This document shows positions 15,660 through 24,061 of a stretch of 64,000 nt of DNA, piece by piece. The notes beneath the pieces were generated by a model. It saw only the letters and a program-made list of their open reading frames with translations, ran no database searches and had not been told where the DNA came from. Origin of the DNA: Afipia birgiae 34632 (GTDB lineage Bacteria; Pseudomonadota; Alphaproteobacteria; Rhizobiales; Xanthobacteraceae); NCBI RefSeq assembly GCF_000308295.2, contig NZ_HG326652.1, positions 139,518-203,517 on the forward strand. The letters run 5' to 3'. Each line of letters starts with the position of its first letter. Position 1 is the stretch's first letter. A program made the position numbers and the translations under genes.

Positions 15660-16845
15660 ATGGCTGAGGATGCGTGCTCACTCGACATGGCAGAGATCGT
15701 CCTCGCTTTGATTTCCAGTGCGGGACCAGGATCGAACGCGCAAACATTTTTGCAGGACGCCGGAGCGCTTCTCGCGCGCACGGCACCACAAATTGAGCGG
15801 GTATTCGTCAGCTTGCAGACGCTGCATCCCGCGTTCAGAGCCCGGACTTACCTCTGGGAGGCCTCGGAGGACAAAGTCCGTACCGTCGAGTGGCCGCACG
15901 GCCTCCAGAACCGCCCGGGCTACTTCGATTCTCCCGACCATCGCGTTCACTCATCGCGTACCGAGCTGCGAGTGCGAGATCTGCAGGCTGTTTCCGCTCA
16001 TCGATGCGACCTATATGGCGAACTTCGAGATGCGGGGTACACCGACTATCTTATTGTCCCGCTGTTATTCAAAGACGGCACCGTCAATACGCAGTCAGTC
16101 GCAACGCGGCGAGCCGGTGGGTTCCAAGACGCAGCCATCAGGGACTTTCAACGGCTGACGGGCCTCTTTGCCATTGTCCTAGAGCGCTTCCGCGGCACTT
16201 GAGACGGTGGAAACGGCACTCAGCACCTATCTCGGGCGGAACGCTGGCCAGCAGGTTCTGCGCGGGAAAATCCGCGCCGGCCACGGCGAGTTGGTGAAGG
16301 CTGCGATCCTGTTCGCCGACTTGCATGACTTTACGTCGCTTACAGAACGCCTTGGACCGGAGGAGACCGTAGGTTTGCTCAACGATTACTTCGACTGCCT
16401 AGTCGTTCCGATCGAGCAGCACGGCGGTTACGTCCTGAAGTTCATCGGCGATGCCGTGCTCGGCTTTTTTCCCGTGGATGTGCCGGACGACCCCGAACCG
16501 GCGCCAATGGCCGCTGTGCACGCTATCCGAGGCCGATTAACAGAGCTTAATCAAGTCCGAACGGCAAGGAACGAATCGCCGCTACACCACGGATTGTGTA
16601 TGCATTTCGGTGAAGTTCTTTATGGCAACATCGGCTCTAGCGAGCGCCTCGACTTCACGATCATTGGAACCGCCGTGAACGTGGCGCAGCGCTGTCTTGA
16701 GTATACGCGCGTGCTTGGGGCCGACTATCTCTTTACCGAGGCCTTTGCCCGACAATTTGCGGTTGCCGGTCTTCAATCGGTCGGCGCGCATAGGCTTCGG
16801 GGTGTCGAGGATACCGTGCCGCTGCTGAAGCTTGTCCCGAATTGA
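15660..16845 (+). pseudogene. Class III adenylate/guanylate cyclase with sensor-like N-terminus, frameshifted
   Basis: Two reading frames together give a normal protein of about 394 residues. The first (15660-16202) is a GAF-like sensor half. The second (best from about 16207) is the cyclase domain: ILFADLHDFTSLTERLG and YVLKFIGDAVLGFF carry the two metal-binding Asp motifs, and TIIGTAVNVAQR follows. At about 16191-16197 the sequence CGCGGCACTT has one base more than needed; without it the reading passes through RFRALETVETALS into the cyclase. It may be a real frameshift mutation or an indel error. AGAGGTG precedes the ATG at 15660. The gene is downstream of a merF-like gene under a MerR promoter. 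Confidence 0.75.
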
Positions 16846-16884
16846 TTCGCTCCAGCGGGCGATAGGCACTTTATCTCGTCATAG

Positions 16885-17142
16885 ACAAAAATCCTTTTGC
16901 CGGCTTTTACTGCTGCACTGATTGTGCCGCTGGTCGCCCTGCGCCAACTTGGATCCGGTCGTCCTCGGCTCGGTTCTTGTGGAATGCGGGCTGGTTGGGT
17001 GGGTTGAACTTCGCCGAGGTGGCAGGCGCGACCGTTACTGGCGCTTGCCGCTTACGCGCTTCTTCGCTGGCAGAGGGTCGGGGTTGCCCGGCAAGGAAGC
17101 AGCAGGCATTCCGGCTCCGCCGAATCACCGTCCGCTCCGATA
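16885..17142 (+). pseudogene. Decayed second copy of the merF-like gene
   Basis: This stretch aligns by eye along its whole length with 15305-15565, including GGTTGGGTGGG, GAGGTGGCAGGCGCGACCG and the tail CGCTCCGATAACGAG. It has lost several bases, has lost the Cys-Cys codons (CTGTTGCTTC became CTGCGCCAAC) and cannot be read in one frame. A tandem duplication bracketing the cyclase is the simplest origin. Confidence 0.8.
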
Positions 17143-17252
17143 ACGAGGTCGGAACCGCCGTGCCGAGCGCGCCGGTGCGATTTCGTTCCTTGGGTTACGG
17201 TCAGGTGCGAGTCCGCTTCACATGACTGTGTTCGCGGCGACAAATTTCGTCC

Positions 17253-17283
17253 TTGAACCTGTACCGGCTACAGGGCTTAGATT
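17253..17283 (+). promoter_or_regulatory. MerR-controlled promoter, flavoprotein/SDR unit
   Basis: -35 TTGAAC (17253-17258), a 19-bp spacer with the dyad CTGTAC-CGG-CTACAG, and -10 TAGATT (17278-17283). The predicted start of transcription, near 17290, lies beyond the first ATG of the GH15 fragment. Confidence 0.82.
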
Positions 17284-17871
17284 ATGTCCGTCGTCGCAAA
17301 AGCCTTTGGCTTTGACACAACCGATGCTGCCTTGCTGCTGACCCCCACGATCGGGCTACCGGTTGACCGGGGGATCATCGCGCGCACCGTGGAAGCAATC
17401 GAACGAGAGCTTCGGAATGGCGATTACGTCTGGCGCTATCTGGCGCGCGACGGGCTATCGCGCGGCGAAGGTGCGTTTCTCATCTGCAGTTTCTGGCTTG
17501 TGGACGCGCTGCTTTTTACAGGACGCGCTGATGAGGCACGAGCCTTGTTCGAGCGTCTGCTGATCAAGGCTAACGAGGTAGGTCTATACCCGGAAGAGAT
17601 TGATCCTGCCACCGATGTTTTTCTTGGAAACTTCCCTCAAGCTTTCACGCATCTCGCTTTGATCGGAAGCGCGGTCAATCTCAAGGTCTATGAAAAGGGC
17701 GGAGAGGGTGCGCTTGCAAGCATCTATGCCGAGCGCGTCCGTCGCGCCGCCGAAGTAACGGGCGGACTGCAAAACCTTGCGCGTCGCGCCACGAAACCGC
17801 ATCAGACATCAAGGCGTTCCGTGCTGCCTCGTTTCTGGAATGACGGCGATCGATCAACATCAACAGATTAG
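17284..17871 (+). pseudogene. C-terminal fragment of a GH15 glucoamylase-like protein
   Basis: 195 codons matching the C-terminal part of the (alpha/alpha)6 barrel of glycoside hydrolase 15 proteins: VWRYLARDGLSRGEGAFLIC, then GLYPEEIDPATDVFLGNFPQ and AFTHLALI, which includes the catalytic Glu region. Full proteins are about 600 residues, so roughly two thirds is missing. The ATG at 17284 directly abuts the -10 box of the MerR promoter and would not be in the transcript. It is therefore best read as passive cargo left between the promoter and the flavoprotein gene, with its 5' part lost at the promoter junction. Confidence 0.75.
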
Positions 17872-17881
17872 GAGTTTTCGC

Positions 17882-19234
17882 ATGACCAAAGCATACGATC
17901 TGATCGTCATCGGCACAGGGACAGCCGCGATGGTCGCCAGTCACCGCACTGCTTCCGCCGGCTGGAAAGTCGCCGTAATTGATTACAGGCCGTTTGGCGG
18001 CACGTGTGCTCTTCGCGGTTGCGACCCGAAGAAGATGCTGATCACGGGCGCTCAGGTCATCGACGATATTCGACGCATGAGCGGGCGCGGCATTGTTGCA
18101 GAAGACGCGCGGATCGCGTGGCGCGACCTAATGGAGTTCAAGCGCACTTTCACCGGTCCTGTTCCGAGCAAACAGCAAAAGAGCTACGAAGCTAGTGGAA
18201 TCGACACCTATCGTGCCGCGGCCCGGTTCGTATCCCAGAACGCAGTCGAGGTGGACGGAAATCGGCTAGAAGCCAAGCACATCCTGATCGCGACCGGAGC
18301 GCGACCCGTCCCGCTCGGATTTCCCGGAGAGGAGCACCTCATCACGAACGAGGAGTTTCTCGAGATGGACGAATTGCCAAACCGAATCGTGCTGGTCGGT
18401 GGCGGCTACATTGCAGCGGAGTTTTCCCATATTGCCGCGCGAGCCGGCGCCAAGGTCACGGTTCTTCAGCGCGGCGAGCGCATGCTCATGCAATTCGATG
18501 CTGATCTGGTGGGCGGGTTAATGGAGAGCTTTCATCGCGTGGGAATCGACGTTCGGACCAAGCATGTTGTTGAATCCGTCGAGAAGAACGGTTCGAACTT
18601 CGTTGTCCGCGCGAACACCAAGAACGGCGAGCAAACCTTCGAAGCCGATCTCGTCGTGCATGCGGCCGGGCGCATTCCGGATTTCGAGCACCTCAATCTT
18701 CAAGCGGCCGGAATTGATCGCGACGAGCACGGTCACCTCAAACTTAATGAGTTTCTCCAGAGCGTCTCAAATCCTGCCGTTTATGCGGCAGGGGATGCCG
18801 CCGCCAAAGGTCCGCCCCTTACGCCGGTCTCGAGTCACGACGCCAAGGTGGTTGTCGGCAATCTCCTGGAAGGCAATCTCCACCGTCCGGACTATCGCGG
18901 TGTACCCAGCGTCGCATTCACGATCCCGCCGATCGCGGCCGTCGGAATGAGTGAGCAGCGGGCTCGCGAGAGCGGCAGGAAATTCCGCGTGAAAAGCGAG
19001 AAGACATCAAATTGGTATACGGCCCGGCGCGTTGCTGAGCGCGTGTACGGCTATAAGTTGTTGGTCGAGGAGGGTACCGAGCACATTCTTGGGGCCCATC
19101 TGGTCGGTCCGCATGTGGATGAGGTGATCAATATATTCGGCTTGGCTATCCGCCATGGCCTCACGGCTGCTGATTTGAAAACCACCATGTTCGCCTATCC
19201 GACGGGCGCTTCGGACATCGGCGACATGCTGTAA
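17882..19234 (+). CDS. FAD-dependent pyridine nucleotide-disulfide oxidoreductase (MerA/GR-like)
   Basis: 450 residues from the ATG at 17882, which has AGGAG 8 bases upstream (an upstream in-frame extension lies in the GH15 fragment). An FAD Rossmann motif (VIGTGTAA) is followed by the redox-active disulfide GGTCALRGCDPKK (Cys42, Cys47), ATGAR, a second Rossmann fold VGGGYIAAEF, YAAGDAA and a dimerisation domain. The usual C-terminal HPTxxE active-site segment is replaced by AYPTGASD, so His and Glu are absent, and there is no C-terminal Cys pair. It is therefore neither MerA nor canonical glutathione reductase. It lies in a MerR-promoted unit with an SDR gene. Confidence 0.8.
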   Translation: MTKAYDLIVIGTGTAAMVASHRTASAGWKVAVIDYRPFGGTCALRGCDPKKMLITGAQVIDDIRRMSGRGIVAEDARIAWRDLMEFKRTFTGPVPSKQQKSYEASGIDTYRAAARFVSQNAVEVDGNRLEAKHILIATGARPVPLGFPGEEHLITNEEFLEMDELPNRIVLVGGGYIAAEFSHIAARAGAKVTVLQRGERMLMQFDADLVGGLMESFHRVGIDVRTKHVVESVEKNGSNFVVRANTKNGEQTFEADLVVHAAGRIPDFEHLNLQAAGIDRDEHGHLKLNEFLQSVSNPAVYAAGDAAAKGPPLTPVSSHDAKVVVGNLLEGNLHRPDYRGVPSVAFTIPPIAAVGMSEQRARESGRKFRVKSEKTSNWYTARRVAERVYGYKLLVEEGTEHILGAHLVGPHVDEVINIFGLAIRHGLTAADLKTTMFAYPTGASDIGDML

Positions 19235-19262
19235 GCATCGATCGCGCGATCGGATTAGGCGA

Positions 19263-20093
19263 ATGACAGGAGTGATCTTGACACACGATCCTTCTCGGCC
19301 GTTGGCGGGTCAAAATGCCATCATCACAGGTGCGGCATCGGGCATTGGGGCAGCCATCGCCCGAAGCTTTGCTACTGCCGGCGCCGCCGTTGGAATTAAT
19401 TACCATTCCCAACCGGAAAAGGCCGCAAGCATTGTCGACGAAATCCAGCAACAAGGAGGCAACGCTATCGTACTCAAGGCTAACGTTTCCAAGGAGCCTG
19501 AGGTTCGTGAGATGTTTTCCGAATTTGTTCGTGCTTTCGGCAGGGTCGATATCGTTGTCGGCAATTCTGGCATTCAGAAAGATGCCCCATTTGCCGAAAT
19601 GACTATCGATCAATGGCAGAGCGTAATGGATATAAATCTCGCCGGACAATTCTTGACGGCTCGTGAGGGAGTTCGTCATTTTCTAAACCAAAAGATCGAT
19701 GCCGACGTCTCACCTGCCGCGGGGAAGATTATATTCATCAGTTCTGTCCATGAGCTGATACCCTGGGCGGGGCACGCGAACTACGCCGCGTCCAAAGGTG
19801 GAGTGATGCTCCTCATGAAAAGCCTCGCGCAGGAAGTTGCCGAAAAGCGCATCCGGGTGAACGGCATAGCTCCTGGAGCCATCAAAACAAGTATCAACCG
19901 CCATGCATGGGAGACGCCCGAGGCGGAGCAGAAGCTACTGAAGCTGATCCCTTATGGTCGAATCGGGCAGCCTGAAGATGTCGGGAAAGCGGCTGTGTGG
20001 TTGGCTTCCGACGCGTCCGATTATGTCGCTGGAACGACCTTGTTCATCGACGGCGGCATGTCGCTTTATCCAGGCTTCCATGACGGCGGCTGA
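19263..20093 (+). CDS. Short-chain dehydrogenase/reductase (glucose-1-dehydrogenase-like)
   Basis: 276 residues. The cofactor motif TGAASGIG is followed by NSGI (for NAG), a catalytic Ser (ISSVHE) and YAASK with Tyr and Lys. The C-terminus is PGAIKTSI...DVGKAAVWLASDASDYVAG and FIDGGMSLYP. The pattern is that of classical SDRs acting on sugars or polyols. It starts 28 bp after the flavoprotein gene, so both are probably made from the MerR promoter at 17253. A link to NAD(P)H supply for mercury reduction is speculation. Confidence 0.85.
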   Translation: MTGVILTHDPSRPLAGQNAIITGAASGIGAAIARSFATAGAAVGINYHSQPEKAASIVDEIQQQGGNAIVLKANVSKEPEVREMFSEFVRAFGRVDIVVGNSGIQKDAPFAEMTIDQWQSVMDINLAGQFLTAREGVRHFLNQKIDADVSPAAGKIIFISSVHELIPWAGHANYAASKGGVMLLMKSLAQEVAEKRIRVNGIAPGAIKTSINRHAWETPEAEQKLLKLIPYGRIGQPEDVGKAAVWLASDASDYVAGTTLFIDGGMSLYPGFHDGG

Positions 20094-20261
20094 AGCAACG
20101 CCGTGGCGGCACGACATGGCCGACGCGGACTCCTCTGCCAATCTCGGCTAGGGACGTCGGGTCTACGACCAACCTCGCTGTCTGATACGTTCTACGACCG
20201 CCGCGTCGCTGTAGCAAATACAGGATCAAAGGGAAAATTTCGGAACAACCAACACGGTTTT

Positions 20262-20551
20262 TTGAGACGGCGCCTCAAGGAATTCGTACATGTGTTCAGC
20301 ACAGCGGACCCCGCATACGATCCGATCGAAGGGCTGCATATCCAACAAGACGGCGCTCGCAATGGTCTTCAAACTGGTCGAGGGCGCGCAGAAAAGTTGG
20401 CGCCGACTCGACGGAGACAACCAGTTGCCAAAACTCGTTCTCGGTGTGACATTCAGCAATGGGATCGAGGTCATCGCCAAGCCGAGCGACCATCAGCCCA
20501 CAACCGCCGCCGCCTGACCAGCCCGGCCGTCACCAAAATTTGGCGATAGCT
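20262..20551 (+). pseudogene. C-terminal relic and right end of an IS256-family element
   Basis: One frame reads TIRSKGCISNKTALAMVFKL, then EGAQKSWRRLDG and LPKLVLGVTF, ending IEVIAKPSD. This is the C-terminus of IS256/mutator-type transposases. The preceding part (STF.TVRHR region) is out of frame. About 20 bp after the stop, CCGTCACCAAAATTTGGCG resembles the terminal inverted repeat of such elements. The rest of the transposase is missing. Confidence 0.65.
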
Positions 20552-20620
20552 CTTCATTGGCGACCAGCATCCTCGGCGTCTTTGTTAAAGCCAGTGGGCT
20601 ATTCACACCACAGCTCTAAC

Positions 20621-20635
20621 AGGCCCTTCGGGCCT
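20621..20635 (+). terminator. Possible terminator upstream of the merT promoters
   Basis: AGGCCC-TTC-GGGCCT followed by GGTTCGTTT. The stem is 6 bp and the T-run weak. Confidence 0.4.
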
Positions 20636-20675
20636 GGTTCGTTTGTGACCTCACAAACCCGTAAGAAGTTCTCGC

Positions 20676-20706
20676 TTGACCCTGTAGCAGCTACAGCAAT
20701 TAAACG
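20676..20706 (+). promoter_or_regulatory. MerR-type operator, distal site of merTPAB
   Basis: -35 TTGACC (20676-20681) with a 19-bp spacer starting CTGTAG-CAG-CTACAG. The -10 TAAACG matches TAnnnT only in its first two positions, so this site may be a decoy or a weak promoter. Confidence 0.7.
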
Positions 20707-20765
20707 TGCGTGCTAGCAGCAAAGCGCACGGCGAACTCCGTCACGGGCATGTGATAAAATCGAGC

Positions 20766-20796
20766 TTGATCCTGTAGGTGGTACAGGCCCCATCTT
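20766..20796 (+). promoter_or_regulatory. MerR-type operator, proximal site of merTPAB
   Basis: -35 TTGATC (20766-20771) and a 19-bp spacer with CTGTAG-GTG-GTACAG. The -10 CATCTT is weak. It lies 90 bp from the distal site, about nine helical turns, and 25 bp before merT. Confidence 0.75.
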
Positions 20797-20820
20797 GTAT
20801 CCATCGAAGGAGAAATCGGG

Positions 20821-21228
20821 ATGAATGAATTAGTGAGACCAAGGCCGTCGGGTGTGACGAGTAATCTCGGAGATGAGACGACCCGGCGGAGGCAGGGATT
20901 GTGGGCCGCAGGAGGTCTCCTCGCCGCGCTTGGAGTGTCGTCCTGCTGTATTCTACCGCTGGCACTTTTCAGCCTTGGGGTGAGCGGGGCTTGGATCGGC
21001 AATCTGACAGCGCTCGCGCCCTATCAGCCGATCTTCTTGATCGCCGCGCTGGCGTTCCTCGGGTTCGGCTTCTGGCGGGTTTACCGCCAACCGGTCGCGG
21101 ACTGTGCGGACGGAAGTGCCTGTGCCCGCCCAGGTTCGAGCCGGATGACCAAGATCGGCCTCTGGACGGCGGCGCTCCTCGTCATTGCGGCCGCAACCTT
21201 TCCCTACATCGCACTTCTGATCCTATGA
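20821..21228 (+). CDS. merT: Mercuric ion transport protein MerT
   Basis: 135 residues; an AGGAG box precedes the ATG. Three transmembrane helices lie at about 27-50, 58-80 and 110-132. The vicinal pair Cys42-Cys43 in the first (VSSCCILPLAL) takes Hg(II) from MerP, and a second pair-like loop (DCADGSACARPG) faces the cytoplasm between helices 2 and 3. This matches MerT in length and Cys placement. It is the first gene of merT-merP-ORF-merA-merB. Confidence 0.93.
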   Translation: MNELVRPRPSGVTSNLGDETTRRRQGLWAAGGLLAALGVSSCCILPLALFSLGVSGAWIGNLTALAPYQPIFLIAALAFLGFGFWRVYRQPVADCADGSACARPGSSRMTKIGLWTAALLVIAAATFPYIALLIL

Positions 21229-21259
21229 CCGATCGTTCTTACAACAAGGAGAATAGATA

Positions 21260-21589
21260 ATGAAGACCGCACTTGGAGCTGCTGTGACCGCTTCAATCTT
21301 GCTAATCGCCGGTGCAGCAATCGCTGCTCCACGTACCGCTACACTCCAGGTCGAGAACGTAAGCTGCGTGACCTGCGCCCCTATTGTGAAGAAGGTGCTC
21401 TCTCGCATGCCCGGCGTGAACCAGGTCGCGGTCGTCGAACGCGGCGGTACGGCGACGGCAACTGTCAACTTCGATGACAGCACGGTTACAGCGGAGGCTC
21501 TCGCCCAGGCTACAACCAATGCGGGCTATCCCTCGACCGTGAAGGAAGCAATGGGGTCCGCTACGGGCGCAACTGTGGTTGCGCGCTAA
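21260..21589 (+). CDS. merP: Periplasmic mercury-binding protein MerP
   Basis: 109 residues. An N-terminal signal peptide is followed by cleavage after ...AIAA. The mature HMA domain binds Hg(II) through Cys36 and Cys39 (VENVSCVTCAPIV). AAGGAG lies 8-12 bases before the ATG. The last 15 residues (ATGATVVAR) extend beyond the usual MerP end. It scavenges periplasmic Hg(II) for MerT. Confidence 0.93.
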   Translation: MKTALGAAVTASILLIAGAAIAAPRTATLQVENVSCVTCAPIVKKVLSRMPGVNQVAVVERGGTATATVNFDDSTVTAEALAQATTNAGYPSTVKEAMGSATGATVVAR

Positions 21590-21608
21590 AGGCAGGAGCG
21601 AGCCCATC

Positions 21609-21842
21609 ATGAGCGTTCGCTGGACTATGCTGGCGGGCGTCCATGGAGGTTTGTTGCCACGCCTGCTGCGGGTTGCGCTGGGAACAGTGGATTCTTGGAA
21701 CGGACGCCTAGGCCGACTACATCCCGATCCCGGTACTAGCCTGGGTCGGGCAATGGGTATCGATATCTGCGCAACAGACCTGCCTCTTCTGCTGCCGTTG
21801 CTTGCTGTGAGGCTGACCGAAACACGGAAGTTAAAGTCATGA
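21609..21842 (+). CDS. Small ORF between merP and merA, translationally coupled to merA
   Basis: 77 codons with AGGAG 10 bases upstream. Its TGA overlaps the merA ATG as ATGA, the arrangement of a coupled gene. The C-terminal half has a hydrophobic segment (TDLPLLLPLLAVRL). It has no Cys pair and does not resemble MerE, MerF or MerG. It may be a small accessory protein or a frameshifted remnant kept for coupling. Confidence 0.45.
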   Translation: MSVRWTMLAGVHGGLLPRLLRVALGTVDSWNGRLGRLHPDPGTSLGRAMGIDICATDLPLLLPLLAVRLTETRKLKS

Positions 21843-23278
21843 GCGATTGTTGCGCTACTTCGAATGCAAAGAACGGAAATGACCGCTACGATCTCGTCGT
21901 TGTCGGCGCCGGTTCGGCTGGGTTTTCAGCCGCGATCACCGCAGCCGAACAGGGAGCGCAGGTCGCCCTGATAGGTCATGGTACGATCGGGGGCACTTGC
22001 GTCAACGTTGGCTGCGTGCCGTCAAAAACGCTGATACGGGCGACTGAGGCGGTTCATCACGCCAACATCGCACCGACTCGATTCAACGGAATTGAAAGTC
22101 AGGCGCGAGTAGTCAGTTGGAGCGCGCAGGTTGCGCAGAAAGATGCCTTGGTCGAAGGCCTGCGGCAGGCGAAATACGCCAACCTTCTGCCCGCTTACAA
22201 CAACGTGGCCTACCATGAGGGCCGTGCACGCTTCGTTGAAGGCGGTGTCGAGGCCGGCGCCAAGCGTTTCGCCTCGGATCGCATCATCATCGCGACGGGG
22301 GCACGTCCCGCCGTACCGGCGATCCCCGGCATTGCAAACGTGTCGCCACTCGACAGCACGACGGCGCTCGACCTGACTGAGCTGCCGCGGTCGATGATCG
22401 TGCTCGGCGGCGGTTACATTGGGGCTGAGCTCGCGCAGACCTTTGCACGGGCCGGCGTTGAGGTGACGCTTGTCTTCCGCAGCCGTCTTCTGCCCGAGGC
22501 TGAGCCTGAGATCGGTGCGGCGCTTGCCGGCTACATGGCGGACGAGGGCATCGCGATCGTGGGTGGCTTGGCTTATGATTCCGTTCGCAAAACGGAGAGT
22601 GGAGTTGCGCTCACTGTTCTCCGGGACGGTCATCCTCAGACGATCACGGCTGACCGGATCCTCGTCGCGACGGGGCGCACGCCCAACACCGAAGGCCTTG
22701 GGCTCGGGGAAGCGGGCGTCGGTCAAGCAACTGGCGGCGCGATCCTGATTGATGACCGCATGCGCACCTCAAAGAAGGGCGTTTACGCGGTCGGCGACGT
22801 GACGGGCAAGGACCAGTTCGTTTACATGGCGGCCTACGGCGCGAAGCTGGCTGCCAAGAACGCGTTGAACGGCGATAGCCTGCGCTACGACAACTCCGCC
22901 ATGCCGGCGGTGGTATTCACCGACCCGCAGGTGGCCAGCGTCGGATTCACTGAAGCACAAGCCCGTGCCGCCGGGCATGACGTTCGGATCTCCGTGCTCT
23001 CACTCGACAATGTACCGCGTGCGCTCGCAGCCCGCGACACGCGAGGGTTGATCAAGCTCGTGGCCGATCGAGCGAGCCGCAAACTGCTCGGAGCACACAT
23101 CCTGGCCCCTGAGGGTGCCGACAGCATCCAGACGGCGGCCTTGGCAATCCGGTGCGGACTCACCATCGACGACCTCGCGGAAACAATCTTCCCCTATCTG
23201 ACCACCGTCGAGGGCCTCAAGCTCGCGGCCCAGACCTTCGATAAGGACGTGAAGATGCTGTCCTGCTGCGCTGGCTAA
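21839..23278 (+). CDS. merA: Mercuric reductase MerA
   Basis: 479 residues; reduces Hg(II) to volatile Hg(0) with NADPH. It has an FAD motif VVGAGSAGFSAA, the redox disulfide GGTCVNVGC (Cys54/Cys59), ATGARPAVP, NADPH Rossmann LGGGYIGAE, VYAVGDVTG, and the MerA-specific C-terminal vicinal Cys pair (MLSCCAG) that hands over Hg(II). The N-terminal HMA domain of many MerA proteins is absent and replaced by a short tail that itself holds Cys4-Cys5. The ATG overlaps the previous stop. It is the only true MerA in the window. Confidence 0.95.
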   Translation: MSDCCATSNAKNGNDRYDLVVVGAGSAGFSAAITAAEQGAQVALIGHGTIGGTCVNVGCVPSKTLIRATEAVHHANIAPTRFNGIESQARVVSWSAQVAQKDALVEGLRQAKYANLLPAYNNVAYHEGRARFVEGGVEAGAKRFASDRIIIATGARPAVPAIPGIANVSPLDSTTALDLTELPRSMIVLGGGYIGAELAQTFARAGVEVTLVFRSRLLPEAEPEIGAALAGYMADEGIAIVGGLAYDSVRKTESGVALTVLRDGHPQTITADRILVATGRTPNTEGLGLGEAGVGQATGGAILIDDRMRTSKKGVYAVGDVTGKDQFVYMAAYGAKLAAKNALNGDSLRYDNSAMPAVVFTDPQVASVGFTEAQARAAGHDVRISVLSLDNVPRALAARDTRGLIKLVADRASRKLLGAHILAPEGADSIQTAALAIRCGLTIDDLAETIFPYLTTVEGLKLAAQTFDKDVKMLSCCAG

Positions 23279-23300
23279 CGACTTGCATCACGATGGAGCG

Positions 23301-24061
23301 ATGGAAACAGGGACAAGCTCGGTGAGAGACCTCGCAGCGGAGATCAGGCCGGGCGTATTCCGTCCAGACTGGTCGGTTGTGACGGCGCCTGCTGCGCGAG
23401 AGGCGCTGAGCGGACGGATGGCGGCACGTGAAGGGCTGCTGGATAGATGGTCTCACGCCCTCGAAGCCGGCGAGGATCTTGTGTGGCGGATCGTCCTGCA
23501 GCTTTATGCGGACAAAGGAAAGGACAGCCGCCGCGACCTGGCGACGTCGCCGATCAGACCGGAATCGCGACCGCTCGTGTTGTGGCGCTCTTGCGCAATC
23601 TACAATTGCGGGACCTCATTGGACTCGATCCCGACGGCGAGGTTATTCGGTACGCCTATCCGTTTACGGAAACTCCGACCGGGCACCGGGTTGAACTCAA
23701 GGCAAATGCTTTGAACGCCCTGTGCGCGGTCGACGCGCTCGGCGTCGCCAGTATGTACGGCACCGATATCACGGTTGAGTCGTCCTGCCGTCAGTGCGGC
23801 CAGAAGATTCGTTTCACGACGGCCGACAAAGGTCGGGCGCTGAGCGATCTCTCCCGGACTGAGGCCGTCGTCTGGTACGACCTCGCATACTCCGACAGCG
23901 CTGCCGCCTCGTGCTGCCCAGCTATAGCATTTTTCTGTTCGGACGAACATCTGCGACAGTGGCTGAACGCCAAGAAGCCCCGGCGCGTGGGAGTCCGCTT
24001 GACCCTGGCCGAAGCTTTGCAGCTCGGCCGCGCGATCTTCGGTCCGGTCCTCGTTACTTAG
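23301..24061 (+). pseudogene. merB: Organomercurial lyase MerB, interrupted by a frameshift
   Basis: Two frames together make a MerB. Frame 1, from the ATG at 23301, gives the N-terminal helices to LVWRIVLQLYADKGKDSRRD. Frame 3 continues DVADQTGIATARVVALLRNL and holds the catalytic core: LCAVDALGVASMYG (Cys and Asp), SSCRQCGQK and a second catalytic Cys in ASCCPAIAFF. One base is missing near 23540 (GACCTGGCGACGTC; GGCCGACGTC would restore frame). Intact MerB cleaves C-Hg bonds so MerA can act. Whether the gene is inactive or the sequence has an indel cannot be decided here. It overlaps hisI tail-to-tail by 8 bp. Confidence 0.85.

Noticed and set aside
17882..19234. Flavoprotein as a second merA
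   Set aside because: It lacks the C-terminal Cys pair and the active-site HPTxxE-type segment, so it is listed only as a related oxidoreductase.
20103..20549. A 148-codon frame over the IS256 relic
   Set aside because: The transposase similarity is in another frame; this reading has no natural composition.
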